The translations under genes were made by a program, and so were the position numbers. Below are positions 8,811 through 17,586 of a stretch of 64,000 nt of DNA, one piece after another. The stretch is from Peribacillus glennii (lineage in GTDB: Bacteria > Bacillota > Bacilli > Bacillales > DSM-1321), in assembly GCF_003429105.1 (NCBI RefSeq), contig NZ_QVTD01000003.1:806001-870000 (forward strand), read 5' to 3'. Within the stretch, counting starts at the first letter, position 1. Each line of letters begins with the position of its first letter. The notes under the pieces were generated by a model that had not been told where the DNA came from, made no database searches, and saw nothing but the letters and a program-made list of their open reading frames with translations.

Positions 8811-9698
8811 TCAAGGATTATTTAATATGGTTTCCAATTGGTTAATGGCTTTTTGCAGCTTTTTCCTGTTTTGTTTATTTATTTTTTGAAGAGATGTGTG
8901 TGTTGTACTTTGAACAAGCGATTCTAAATCACCTTTGCATTTTTCCAAAATCGCGATGACCGATCTGCTGTCGGTTGGAGATTGTGTGCGGCCGTCATAA
9001 AGGTCAATTGTCAATTTTCCGCTATCGTTCAATTGCCCGAGAAATACTTCCTGCATGGAAACTCCCTTGTTTTCCAATTCGGACCGCAGCCAGCTTTTAT
9101 TCCTGCCGGCCTCCATTAGCGGCCGCTCCAATAATTCCCCATCCATGATGACGATCTGCGGGGCAGCAATTGGTTCAACAGGCAGCTTCAGATCTTCTGG
9201 CGTTACTGGCTGTTTCCCTTTTTTCAGCATCACATTTAAATCCCCTGTAGGTTCAAGGATAGCAAATTCTACATCTGCGACATTAAATACATTTTTCTTG
9301 CGGAGAAGCTCCAATAATTCGTCAGCTGTATACTTTTCTTTCTTCAAATTTCCTTCGTCTATATTCCCATCCTTGATGAACACAGTGGCTTTCCCTTCTA
9401 TAAAATCCCTGAATTTCTTGCTTTTCAATGATATTAAAGCCGCAATATAGGGTACCAAAGTAAAGGTGATGATCGAAAGGGCGCCATGGAACATGCTTTC
9501 ATTAGAATCCATTGCTACGCCAGCCCCAATGCTGCCAATGGTGATGCCTGTGACATATTCAAAAAACGAGAGCTGGGAAATTTGTTTCTTTCCTAACCAT
9601 TTCGTGATAAAGAAAAGAACAAACAAGAAAAATAAAGACCTGATAATCACATCAAGCCAATCAGGGAGATTTTGGACTAGCTGCGCCAATACATCCAT
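8811..9698 (-). CDS. DUF421 membrane protein (YetF type)
   Basis: A 295-residue protein with about three transmembrane helices in the first 95 residues. The DUF421/YetF-type soluble domain follows: FIEGKATVFIKDGNID, YTADELLELLRKKN, VADVEFAILEPTGDLNV. The C-terminus is a polar helical tail. The family is common in spore formers, with several copies per genome, and its molecular role is not established. It is convergent with hxlB and appears monocistronic. Confidence 0.88.
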   Translation of the reverse strand: MDVLAQLVQNLPDWLDVIIRSLFFLFVLFFITKWLGKKQISQLSFFEYVTGITIGSIGAGVAMDSNESMFHGALSIITFTLVPYIAALISLKSKKFRDFIEGKATVFIKDGNIDEGNLKKEKYTADELLELLRKKNVFNVADVEFAILEPTGDLNVMLKKGKQPVTPEDLKLPVEPIAAPQIVIMDGELLERPLMEAGRNKSWLRSELENKGVSMQEVFLGQLNDSGKLTIDLYDGRTQSPTDSRSVIAILEKCKGDLESLVQSTTHTSLQKINKQNRKKLQKAINQLETILNNP

Positions 9699-10282
9699 AT
9701 TGCACCGCTTTCAATGTGTTTTATTAAAGTCACTTAAAAAATTATGCATTGATATTTTTTAATTTGGCTGTTTTATGTCCAACTGATAGGTCAATGAGAA
9801 AACTCACTTTCTCGTAGCTTATACATTTGTAACAACCTTTCCCACTGCTGAAAGGCAAAGGTGAAACCTTGTTCATGAATGACCCCAGTATTTAGCAGAA
9901 ACTACATTAAATTTATTAATTATCTTATATATATCTCTCCAACATATTTACTACGATCTTTAAGTCTGTGATTACTTCATTCACTTCAATTAATATGCAT
10001 CTAAGAATCGCTTGAAATCATTGTCTCTGGTATCCAGGGAATTTACGGCTATTTTTGCTTCCAATTCTCCGTATATCTATTCTCATTTTATTCTGGAATG
10101 ATTGTTTCCCATCCTTTCAGCAGGTGAAAACGATATCATTTCTTTGAAAACTTTCCGGTTGGCGATCTTGATAAGACGACGACAGAGGCGAAGTTATGCC
10201 CTCAGGATTTGGTTACACCTGCGATAACATAAGCCTGGTGCACGTAGTCTGTTTGTTTACCCTTATTATCTGCAGAAGAAAG
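9699..10282. other. Intergenic region without a recognised gene
   Basis: About 580 bp of AT-rich DNA. No open frame has a ribosome site, and I found no RNA motif or terminator. It holds the upstream region of the DUF421 gene. Degraded sequence is possible. Confidence 0.4.
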
Positions 10283-10310
10283 AAAAAAAGACGCCAAAAG
10301 CGTCTTTTTT
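10283..10310. terminator. Bidirectional hairpin after the YpzG-type gene
   Basis: AAAAAAAGACGC, loop CAAAA, GCGTCTTTTTT. The run of T on each side lets it work in both directions; it ends the small minus-strand gene. Confidence 0.88.
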
Positions 10311-10331
10311 CCTGTACCCTCATTAACATCC

Positions 10332-10484
10332 TTACCAGCGATGCGCCTTGGCGTTGCTTCTTAAGATGATATTTGTCTTGGTCATTTCTGTATGACCGTT
10401 CACCTGAGATTTAGCACGCTTGGGCCTGGTCCAATTATGGTGAAATAGCGTAGAGTGTGGATCTAATTGATCTCTGTAACTCAT
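10332..10484 (-). CDS. YpzG-type small protein
   Basis: A 50-residue basic protein starting MSYRDQLDPHSTLFHHNW and ending ILRSNAKAHRW, with the core RPKRAKSQVNGHT. Length and core fit the YpzG family of Bacillus (family knowledge). The ribosome site GAGGTGATT is four bases from the ATG and a strong terminator follows. Such small basic proteins are usually linked to sporulation, but the function is not known. Confidence 0.85.
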   Translation of the reverse strand: MSYRDQLDPHSTLFHHNWTRPKRAKSQVNGHTEMTKTNIILRSNAKAHRW

Positions 10485-10598
10485 CAAATCACCTCGTCTG
10501 AAGGATACTTGATTGACAGTGATACCTTTTTGGCATCACTATTAGGTTTTGTAAATGGCAACTATATTATCACATTTATTTGCCCAAGGACCGCTCCG

Positions 10599-11069
10599 TT
10601 ACCTTAAGCGAATTTCTTTTTTCCTGCCATTTGTTCCAATGAGGCTTTCTGCAATGGCTTGCGTTAATTCGGTACTAGTCTGGGGAACAAATGATTTAAG
10701 CAATCCATTAGTAAGCGCCGCAGTGGCCCCATATGCCGTAATATTTAGAAAGCCTTCCATCTCGGTATTTTGCCCGTCGATTTGTGTTCCAGAAAAGTAA
10801 CCATTACCCTTGAATTTTTCGTTCAGGCCAATTAAATCAAAGGTTACCTTTTTAGGTTCTTCCCATTTTGTAATCTCAACCTTCATTTTTATTTTCTTCT
10901 TAAGCAACCCCAAATCCCCTATAAACTCCCAGGTCGATTCAGTCTCGCTGATGATTTCATGGGCAATATATCCCGGGACGAGGGGGGCCCAATTATCCAT
11001 CACGCTCACAAAATCCCACACATTTTCGATAGATAATGGAAGCTTGACTTGGTGCAATCCTTCTGGCAT
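10599..11069 (-). CDS. SRPBCC/CoxG-like protein
   Basis: A 156-residue protein with the START/SRPBCC helix-grip pattern: an N-terminal helix (SIENVWDFVSVMDNWAPLVPGY), repeated beta strands, and a long C-terminal helix (TSTELTQAIAESLIG). CoxG-like members bind hydrophobic ligands or help assemble CO dehydrogenase; no CO dehydrogenase genes are near, so a ligand-binding role is only inferred. The ATG at 11069 has GGAG nine bases upstream. A stem-loop at 10517-10541 (AGTGATACC/GGCATCACT) lies downstream. Confidence 0.8.
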   Translation of the reverse strand: MPEGLHQVKLPLSIENVWDFVSVMDNWAPLVPGYIAHEIISETESTWEFIGDLGLLKKKIKMKVEITKWEEPKKVTFDLIGLNEKFKGNGYFSGTQIDGQNTEMEGFLNITAYGATAALTNGLLKSFVPQTSTELTQAIAESLIGTNGRKKEIRLR

Positions 11070-11223
11070 TACAAACAACTCCTTCTATATATTTCGGGTT
11101 GACAACTGTAATAAACCCCATCTGTTTAGTGTTAGCCACACACTTATTAATCTATTTGCACCGATACGGAAGCAGACCATTTTTCTGAAAATTCCTTGCC
11201 ATGCTGTGCACAATTCCATATAG

Positions 11224-11255
11224 AAAAAACTTCTCCACATTAGCATGGAGAAGTT
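11224..11255 (-). terminator. Terminator of the mhq-type operon
   Basis: AACTTCTCCA, loop CATTAGCA, TGGAGAAGTT, with six T in the minus direction. It closes the unit that begins with the dioxygenase at 14.46 kb. Confidence 0.9.
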
Positions 11256-11265
11256 TAACATTTTG

Positions 11266-11877
11266 TCAACGCGGCCGTTTTAAAGCAAATGTTTTGCCTA
11301 AAGCGGCATAGTCATTGCCAGCGAGGCGGCTTACAGGGCTTAAGAGGAACGGGTCAATTTTTCCATCATGATATAGAGAAGGTTCAATATGATAAGTTAC
11401 AACTCTGCCAATCAGTAAATCGCAGGCAGGTTCCCCTTCTGTCCCGCCCAATTCCAGCGCATGCTCCAACCTGCATTCCAACCGGATTTTTGCTTCCATT
11501 ATGCCCGGCACTGATACCGAACTGCTTTGGATGGCCGTCAATCCGGACACGGGCAATTCGCTTTCATCATGGGGAAGTTCGATTGCCGTTTTATTGGCAG
11601 CTTCGACGATTGATTCATCTGTGATATGAACAACAAACTCGCCTTTTTCCTCAGCGTTTCTGGCGGTATCCTTTTTCGCCCCTTTCCGCCTCTGGATTGA
11701 AAGTGAAATCAGGGGCGGGGTCGCACTGACAATGTTAAAATAACTGAATGGAGCGATGTTTACGACACCTTTTGCCGATAATGTCGTGACAAGGGCCACA
11801 GGCCTTGGGATGATGCTTCCTGTCAAAAATTTATAATTTTCGCGTTCTGACATTTCCTCCGGATTCAATGTAAGCAT
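11266..11877 (-). CDS. Flavin reductase-like protein
   Basis: A 203-residue protein of the flavin-reductase/DIM6-NTAB split-barrel family. The FMN-binding N-terminus reads FLTGSIIPRPVALVTTLS and NIAPFSYFN, followed by SLSIQRR and GEFVVHI. It probably binds FMN and may supply reduced flavin. It lies 14 bp after mhqD and before the operon terminator, so it is likely part of the quinone-detoxification unit. B. subtilis YwrF is a similar protein. The partner enzyme is unknown. Confidence 0.88.
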   Translation of the reverse strand: MLTLNPEEMSERENYKFLTGSIIPRPVALVTTLSAKGVVNIAPFSYFNIVSATPPLISLSIQRRKGAKKDTARNAEEKGEFVVHITDESIVEAANKTAIELPHDESELPVSGLTAIQSSSVSVPGIMEAKIRLECRLEHALELGGTEGEPACDLLIGRVVTYHIEPSLYHDGKIDPFLLSPVSRLAGNDYAALGKTFALKRPR

Positions 11878-11891
11878 TCAAAAACCATCTC

Positions 11892-12512
11892 CTATTCGAC
11901 AGTAAAAATTTTATGGAACCAAACTGCGGCGGCTTCAGCTTCCGACCGGGTCAGCTGGTGCCCAAATTGTTCCCAGTGCATATCGACCTGTGCACCGGAA
12001 TTTTTTAATAGTAACGCCAATTCTTCCGTTTCTTGGGGAGGGCAAATCGGATCATTGCTTCCCGCTCCAATAAACACCGGCAGTCCTGCCATATCCGGAA
12101 GCACGATTCCCCTTCTTGGAACCATTGGATGGTGCAGGATGGCCCCCTTCAATGGGTTTTCATAGTGGAAGAGCAGGCTGCCGGCAATGTTGGCCCCATT
12201 GGAATACCCAACCGCCACTATATTAGACCGCTCGAATCCGTATCCTTTAGAAGCGCTGTCCAAAAATCCATATAATTCCTCTGTACGCAAGACCAGGTCT
12301 TCTTCATCAAATACACCTTCTGCCAGCCTCCGAAAAAATCTGGGCATCCCGTTCTCCAGGACGTTCCCTCTTACGCTTAAGACAGACGACTCGGGGGAAA
12401 TCATTTCTGCAAGCCCCAGCAAGTCCTGCTCCGTCCCGCCTGTGCCATGTAGAAGCAAAAGGAGTGGTGCGTCTTTGCTGCTTCCTTCTTTAAAAATATG
12501 CTTCATGGTCAT
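11892..12512 (-). CDS. mhqD: Carboxylesterase MhqD
   Basis: A 206-residue alpha/beta hydrolase. The text SVLSVRGNVLENGMPRFF matches B. subtilis MhqD, which is induced by methylhydroquinone and catechol through MhqR. The catalytic triad is Ser104 (GYSNG), Asp153 (GSNDP) and His184 (FGHQL). Its ATG overlaps the stop of the preceding dioxygenase by four bases (ATGA), showing translational coupling. It is thought to hydrolyse products of ring cleavage or conjugation; the exact ester is not known. Confidence 0.93.
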   Translation of the reverse strand: MTMKHIFKEGSSKDAPLLLLLHGTGGTEQDLLGLAEMISPESSVLSVRGNVLENGMPRFFRRLAEGVFDEEDLVLRTEELYGFLDSASKGYGFERSNIVAVGYSNGANIAGSLLFHYENPLKGAILHHPMVPRRGIVLPDMAGLPVFIGAGSNDPICPPQETEELALLLKNSGAQVDMHWEQFGHQLTRSEAEAAAVWFHKIFTVE

Positions 12513-13459
12513 TTTTCATCCTCCTTAAGGATCCGTGCCTCGGCAGGCAATAGCGCAGCTTCTATATGAGCGCGCCTTTCCTCAAGCCATGGCGGCAAAA
12601 GCAGCCTTCTTCCCATTTCTTCCGCAGATTCATCCCGTGTGAAACCAGGCGGGTCAGTAGCAATTTCAAAAAGTATTTGGCCTTCTTCCCTGAAATAAAT
12701 TGCATTGAAATACTGACGGTCAATGACGGGTGTTACACCATAGCCAGCATTGGCCAAATACTGCCTCCAGCTTTCATGGTCTTCAAAATCTTCAGCCCTC
12801 CACGCAATATGATGGACAATCCCCACCCCCATGGAACCGGGTGGCAAGGCTGTTTTTTGCACATCTATGGTGTTACCGATATCACCGTTTGATCGAAACC
12901 TTACATACTCGGCATCTTCCCCTACTTTTTCAAGGCCCATCACATCTACAAGCAACTCCATTGTCTTTTCAGGCCGGGCAGATAGCAATACAGCCCCGCC
13001 AAAGCCCTTAATGGCATTATCGTGTGAAACTCCCCCAAAAGACCATTCACTTTTCCTGCCCTCATTCCTTGCCGAAAGCTCCAGCTTCAAACCATGGGGA
13101 TCCTCGAAAGCAAGGTAGTCTTCGCCGAACCGGGATGATTTAATGAAGGGGATATTGAATACTCCCAAGCGTTCTTCCCAGAAACCAAGCGTGCCTTCAG
13201 GTACTATCAATAACGTAGCCCCGACCTGGCCGCCCCCAATTTTGCCGCGGTATGCGTTTGGCCATGGAAAAAAGGTCATGATCGTGCCAGGACTTCCCTT
13301 TTCGTCACCGAAATAAAGGTGATACGTGCCGGGGTCATCAAAATTCACGGTTTTTTTTACCAGGCGCATGCCAAGCACGCCTGCATAGAAATCGACATTT
13401 TCCTGGGGATTCCCTACTATGGCTGTTATATGGTGAATTCCGGTTGTCTGTTTTTTCAT
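12509..13459 (-). CDS. Ring-cleaving dioxygenase (MhqO/MhqA type), second copy
   Basis: A 316-residue protein made of two glyoxalase/VOC domains. The metal-binding pattern of the family shows as GIHHITAIVG at the start, VHHIAWRAED in the second half and ILFEIATDPPGF. It probably opens quinol or catechol rings using Fe(II). The ATG at 13459 follows GGAAGGAG by seven bases; eight upstream codons are open but lack a site. It is 27 bp from its paralogue and overlaps mhqD. Confidence 0.92.
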   Translation of the reverse strand: MKKQTTGIHHITAIVGNPQENVDFYAGVLGMRLVKKTVNFDDPGTYHLYFGDEKGSPGTIMTFFPWPNAYRGKIGGGQVGATLLIVPEGTLGFWEERLGVFNIPFIKSSRFGEDYLAFEDPHGLKLELSARNEGRKSEWSFGGVSHDNAIKGFGGAVLLSARPEKTMELLVDVMGLEKVGEDAEYVRFRSNGDIGNTIDVQKTALPPGSMGVGIVHHIAWRAEDFEDHESWRQYLANAGYGVTPVIDRQYFNAIYFREEGQILFEIATDPPGFTRDESAEEMGRRLLLPPWLEERRAHIEAALLPAEARILKEDEK

Positions 13460-13486
13460 GTTTGTGCTCCTTCCATTGGGCAAGCC

Positions 13487-14458
13487 TTAATTCTTCGTAT
13501 CCAGCGGTTTAAGGTTTGCCTCTATCTTCGGCCGCTTTTCCTCTAAAAATGGCGGCAATGCAAGTGATTCCCCTAAATGCGCGGGGTCTTCATCGACGGC
13601 AAATCCCGGCCCGTCCGTCGCCAATTCAAAAAGAATGCCGTTTGGCTCCCTGAAGTAAAGCGAACGAAAGTAGAAACGGTCGACAAATCCGGAATTCGGT
13701 ATCCTTGCCGCTTTTAGTTTCTTGACCCATTGCTTCATTTCTTCTTCATCTGAAACCCTGAAAGCCACATGGTGGACGCCTCCACGGCCAAGCCGCTCTG
13801 TGGGAAGATCGTTTCTCTCTTCAACATGGACCTCTGCCCCTGTTCCGCCTTCGCCTGTCTCAAAAACCGCAATTTCGCACTGTCCCTGCACTGCAGAAGG
13901 ATATGTCCCTTTTTCCCGGAAACCAAGAATGTCCACGAGAATATTGGCAGTTCGCTCCAAAAGAGGTACAGTCAGCTTGACTGGCCCCAATCCAAGGATT
14001 CCGTATTCAGGAAGTACAGGGCTCAACCGCCAGGGAGTTCCTCCAAGAACCCCCTTATTCTGTTCATCAGAAACCAGCAGCAGCCTCTGCCCCTCAAAAT
14101 CTGTAAAGGGCAGTACCCTACGGCCAAACCGTTCAGTTATTTGTCCATGTTCAATCCTGTATTCATCAAAACGTTTCTTCCAATAGTCCAATGCCGCATC
14201 GGTTTTCACCCTAAGGGACGTCTCGGAAATACTGTTCGTTCCTGCATGGGTCCTTCCGGCATTTGGTATTTCAAAAAATGTAAATTCCGTTCCAGGCGTC
14301 CCGATTTCATCCCCATAGAATAAATGATAGACGGAGATGTCGTCCTGATTGACTGTTTTCTTAATCAGCCTCATGCCCAACACCTTCGTATAGAAATGAT
14401 AGTTTTCCGGGGCCTGCTTCGTTAATGCCGAAACATGGTGGATTCCTTTCAACTCCAA
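13487..14458 (-). CDS. Ring-cleaving dioxygenase (MhqO/MhqA type), first copy
   Basis: A 323-residue two-VOC-domain paralogue of the next gene: GIHHVSALTK, VHHVAFRVSDEEE and ILFELATDGPGFA mark the metal-site regions. It is the first gene of the operon. GAGGTG lies six bases before a TTG at 14458, which I prefer; a GTG at 14467 overlaps that site. Two adjacent copies suggest either different aromatic substrates or a recent duplication. An MhqR-like operator precedes it. Confidence 0.92.
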   Translation of the reverse strand: MELKGIHHVSALTKQAPENYHFYTKVLGMRLIKKTVNQDDISVYHLFYGDEIGTPGTEFTFFEIPNAGRTHAGTNSISETSLRVKTDAALDYWKKRFDEYRIEHGQITERFGRRVLPFTDFEGQRLLLVSDEQNKGVLGGTPWRLSPVLPEYGILGLGPVKLTVPLLERTANILVDILGFREKGTYPSAVQGQCEIAVFETGEGGTGAEVHVEERNDLPTERLGRGGVHHVAFRVSDEEEMKQWVKKLKAARIPNSGFVDRFYFRSLYFREPNGILFELATDGPGFAVDEDPAHLGESLALPPFLEEKRPKIEANLKPLDTKN

Positions 14459-14513
14459 GCCTTTCACCTCACAGCACTATTATTTGCCCATTTCCCTTTA
14501 TTAACAAACTTAT

Positions 14514-14574
14514 TATCTTGAATTCGAGATAAATACCTTGATACAAAAATAAATGATAGAATGCTAAATGTCAA
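14514..14574 (-). promoter_or_regulatory. Promoter and MhqR-type operator of the dioxygenase operon
   Basis: On the minus strand, TTGACA (14569-14574) and TATTTT (14546-14551) are 17 bases apart. Downstream, 14514-14531 holds the near-perfect palindrome TATCTTGAATTCGAGATA. This fits the MhqR operator known from B. subtilis, with the core ATCTCGAATTCGAGAT. Its position after the -10 fits repression. No mhqR gene is in the window. Confidence 0.8.
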
Positions 14575-14719
14575 TAAAGAAAAGGTGTCCCATAAGGAAA
14601 AATATCTTCGGTATAGAATCTTAAAAATAAATAATAGAAAATGTTATCAAGGATACAGAGACTGTCTTATAATCTGAGTATCGACTTATGGAACAGCCCC
14701 TGTAAGCCTGAAAACAAAA

Positions 14720-15903
14720 TTATATTACCCCATCAAGCGCTTGTTTCAAATCCTCGATCAAGAGATTGCTGTCTTCCATTCCGACTGCCAGCCGGACAAG
14801 CCCTGGACTCTGTTGTTCCTTCCTGAGCTGATTTTCATTATTCCCGTGATTCCGGGAATAAATTAAACTCTCAAAAGAACCCCATGAAACGCCAATTTGA
14901 AAAAGGTTGGTCGAGTTTAGCACTTTTTTTACCTGTTCAAAATGTGCCTCCTTCAATTCAAAGCACATTAATCCCGAATAGCCGCTTAGCTGTGTTCTTC
15001 CAAGCTCATAATCAGGGTGTGACTGCAATCCCGGGTAATGCACGGCTTTAACGGCGGGGTGGGTTTCAAGAAACCGTGCCACTTTGATTCCATTTTACTG
15101 GTGGGCCTTCATTCTAATCGGCAGCGTCCTTAGACCCCTGAGCAGCAATGAGGCCTCGTATGGCGAAAAAATGGCCCCCAAAAGCAATAACTCTTGATGA
15201 AACAGGGAATCGATCAAATCTTGAGTGGAAATGACTGCTCCTCCCAATGGTCACTGTGCCCGCCTAAATATTTAGACACGGAATGAATAACGATATCAAT
15301 GCCCATTTCCAGCGGTTTTTGAAAGAGTGGCGTCGCCCAAGTATTATCAATCACTGTCCGTATTCCGTTCTTTCGCGCCAATTGTGCCACCGCCCTTAAA
15401 TCGACGAGGCGAAACAGCATGTCTGTAGGACTTTATATATATATGACCTTCGTATTTTGTTGGAGCGCTTGTTCGATATCATTGATAAAAACGGAATAGA
15501 CGACGGTATGGGCAACCCCGAAATTTTCCAGATATTTCATTAAATCCATCGTAGAAAAATAGAGGTGGCTGACACGAAGAACGTGATCCCCCTTTTTCAG
15601 GCTGTTAAATAGGGCAGCACTGATAGCAGCCTTTCCTGAGCTAAAACACCTGCATGCTTCGCCCCGCTCAAGGGCAGCTAGCTTTTTCTCCACGATTTCA
15701 ACTGTGGGATTGGTTCCCCGGGTATATACATAGTGGTTTTGTTCGGCCAATTCCGCCTGGGCCGGCTGTTCAAGAGAGGTATAGGTAAACAATGTGTTGC
15801 CGAATAGCGGTGGAACGACCGCTCATCTAAACTCTACCCTATTATCGCCTAAATGCATGCATATTTCCTTGTCACGCTCAAACCTGTCATCTTTCGGCAT
15901 CAT
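14720..15903 (-). pseudogene. Cystathionine gamma-synthase/lyase-type PLP enzyme, inactivated
   Basis: The full-length pattern of a Cys/Met-metabolism PLP enzyme is readable over about 395 codons, from ATGATGCCG behind AGGAGGG to a TAA at 14720. The PLP-lysine motif SVSKYLGGHSD is present. The frame is broken by three in-frame stops: FR-stop-AVVPP near codon 27, VIYI-stop-SPT, and HQ-stop-NGI. A one-base frameshift follows GGHSD. Each stop is one G-to-T change from the expected Gly or Glu codon. A functional enzyme cannot be made; a trans-sulfuration or methionine gamma-lyase role is lost here. Confidence 0.93.
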
Positions 15904-15966
15904 TTCCCTCCTGTTATTAAAGCAGTGCCTGTGTCTCTATAGTTTGTCAAAATCATGCAAAATTAA

Positions 15967-15992
15967 TAAAAAAACCCGCCGATTGGCGAGCC
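15967..15992 (-). terminator. Terminator after the SGNS-motif gene
   Basis: CTCGCC, loop AATC, GGCGGG and seven or more T on the minus strand. Confidence 0.85.
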
Positions 15993-16135
15993 TCTGAACT
16001 GTGAAGACAGAGCAATGGATTTTTTGGGATAGGAAAATTGAACTTTGTGAACTGCCAAAATAAACAGGAAGCTGACAGGCTTGGAAACTGGTGTGATCTT
16101 ATGTAAAGGAAAAGCTAATGAACAACCCTGAATCA

Positions 16136-16558
16136 TTACCTTTCCCTTCTCATTGGCCCAAAGAAGCTTAATCCAGGATAATTATTTGGCCTCCGCCTGT
16201 TCGAACTCTCGGTATTACTTTCCTGCTGATTACTTTCCTGATGGGACCTTTGGCGACCGTTCCCTTTATCCGTTTTGTCCGGTTCTTCATTCTTATGATT
16301 CTTGGCGCTTGTTTGATATGGCGTCAGTTCATCCATTTTCTGTACTGCGGCTGAAAATTCTTCATTGGTCATCTGTTTTGTCGCGAGCAGGGAACAGAGA
16401 ATCGCATAGGCAATCGGCCTTGTGTCAACCTGAACATTTAGCTGAATATCAACATCGGAATTGCCGCTGTGGCCAATCCTGGCATTGTTCTCATTGGAAT
16501 CGGTATCAGTATGCTTGAAATTTCCGAGTGAAAAAACATTATCTTGCTCACCAGACAT
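16136..16558 (-). CDS. Hypothetical protein with SGNS motif, possible spore-surface protein
   Basis: A 140-residue protein. An acidic, Asn-rich start leads to a beta-like segment (ARIGHSGNSDVDIQLNVQVD) and a helix (IAYAILCSLLATKQMT). The tail is long and polar, with repeated ESN and RRR groups. The ATG at 16558 has GAGGAA nine bases upstream. The next gene upstream carries the same pattern, A-(R/K)-I-x-x-SGNS-x-(V/I)-D. I do not recognise the family; the composition recalls spore coat or exosporium proteins, which is inference only. Confidence 0.7.
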   Translation of the reverse strand: MSGEQDNVFSLGNFKHTDTDSNENNARIGHSGNSDVDIQLNVQVDTRPIAYAILCSLLATKQMTNEEFSAAVQKMDELTPYQTSAKNHKNEEPDKTDKGNGRQRSHQESNQQESNTESSNRRRPNNYPGLSFFGPMRRER

Positions 16559-16585
16559 GGAAAACACTTCCTCTGTTTAAAAATA

Positions 16586-16613
16586 AGGCGGGAACAGGAA
16601 TCCCTTCCCGCCT
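16586..16613 (-). terminator. Hairpin between the two SGNS genes
   Basis: AGGCGGGAA, ten-base loop, TTCCCGCCT, then TTATTTTT on the minus strand. It separates the two genes, so each may have its own transcript or the first may be partly read through. Confidence 0.75.
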
Positions 16614-16620
16614 GGAACCA

Positions 16621-16959
16621 TCAGTCGTCGATATCCACGTCCTGGTCCTGATCTGTGTCCTGGTCCTGTTCGGAATCTTGATCCTGGTCGGCATCCGCAT
16701 CGGAGTTTGCACGTGAACGAGAGCGTACACGGGCGCTGGAATCGGAATCTACATCGATATCAAGATCGATTCTGGAGTTACCGGAGTTGCAGATTTTCGC
16801 AACGTTCGTATTGTGGTCCTCATTCTTCACTCTATTATCGGAATCCACTTCATTATCATTGTCAATATCCACATCGTTATCAAAATCGTTTTCTACGTCT
16901 GCATCAAAACGAACATCCGCTTCTGAATCACCATTGCCATTTCCATTTCTTCTAGCCAT
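16621..16959 (-). CDS. Asp/Asn-rich SGNS-motif protein, possible spore-surface protein
   Basis: A 112-residue protein with a perfect ribosome site (AAAGGAGG). About half the residues are Asp, Asn, Ser or Arg in alternating patterns (DNDVDIDNDNEVDSDN, DQDQDSEQDQDTDQDQD). A central SGNS block (VAKICNSGNSRIDLDIDVD) matches one in the neighbouring gene. Alternating D-x-D could bind cations or form beta-roll-like strands; this is inference. No signal peptide is visible. It is a low-complexity protein of unknown function. Confidence 0.75.
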   Translation of the reverse strand: MARRNGNGNGDSEADVRFDADVENDFDNDVDIDNDNEVDSDNRVKNEDHNTNVAKICNSGNSRIDLDIDVDSDSSARVRSRSRANSDADADQDQDSEQDQDTDQDQDVDIDD

Positions 16960-17586
16960 TAATATTCCTCCTTTCGCTTTATATCAGCAATATATTCAGT
17001 TACGGGAAACAGGGATAGACAGATTCATCAGGACAAATGTGGAATTGTCATTTATTAACCCTTTCTCCACGAGTCGGAAGAGAAAAGAACAACTAATGAA
17101 GACTCGTCGAACTAACCCCCTATATATATTGGAAAAAAGTTCACAAATCAGGACACACACTGCATAAAAAAATGTCCCTCTTTTTACACGAGGGGGTTTT
17201 CTAAGTTAAATTAATCACCCACTAGAATCCCTAATAAAAGCCAATAATAGAATTCTATAAATGGCTTTTATTCGGGATTTAAGATAATTTATCTTTCCAG
17301 ATTCCCTTTCCAGCTCAAATGGACCTTCGGGAGGTCGCCAAAAACAATGAATAACATAGCATGTTACGAAAGGGGCTTTACGTTACTTGTATTTTTATCC
17401 TGTTGGTCATCATTGGTTTTGGCAAATTAAGGGGCTATAGCTAAAAAAGTTTGATATTATAGTCAGGTAACGGGGCTGTATGATAAAAAGCAGCCCGTTA
17501 TCTATAATTTTAGATGCATATCTACATAAAAATCAGCAATCTTATATTACACTGAAAGCATAATTAGATTTGGAGGAGGGATTGCC
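16960..17586. other. Intergenic region with hairpins, no gene seen
   Basis: About 630 bp. It holds a stem (CCCTC/GAGGG) at about 17175-17196 followed by GGTTTTCT, and the long palindrome listed separately. No open frame has a credible ribosome site. The promoter of the osmC-type gene must lie in the last 150 bp. Confidence 0.4.
17226..17279. repeat. 54-bp near-perfect palindrome centred on GAATTC
   Basis: The left arm AATCCCTAATAAAAGCCA and right arm TGGCTTTTATTCGGGATT pair with one mismatch, and the centre continues the symmetry (ATAGAATTCTAT). It has no T-run at a clean end and no adjacent gene end, so it is not a plain terminator. It could be a cruciform, a protein site or a miniature mobile-element remnant. 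Confidence 0.6.

Noticed and set aside
16787..17167. Ser/Leu-rich open frames opposite the Asp/Asn-rich gene
   Set aside because: They are the antisense of GAT/AAT-type repeats. They lack ribosome sites and match the strand bias of the real gene.
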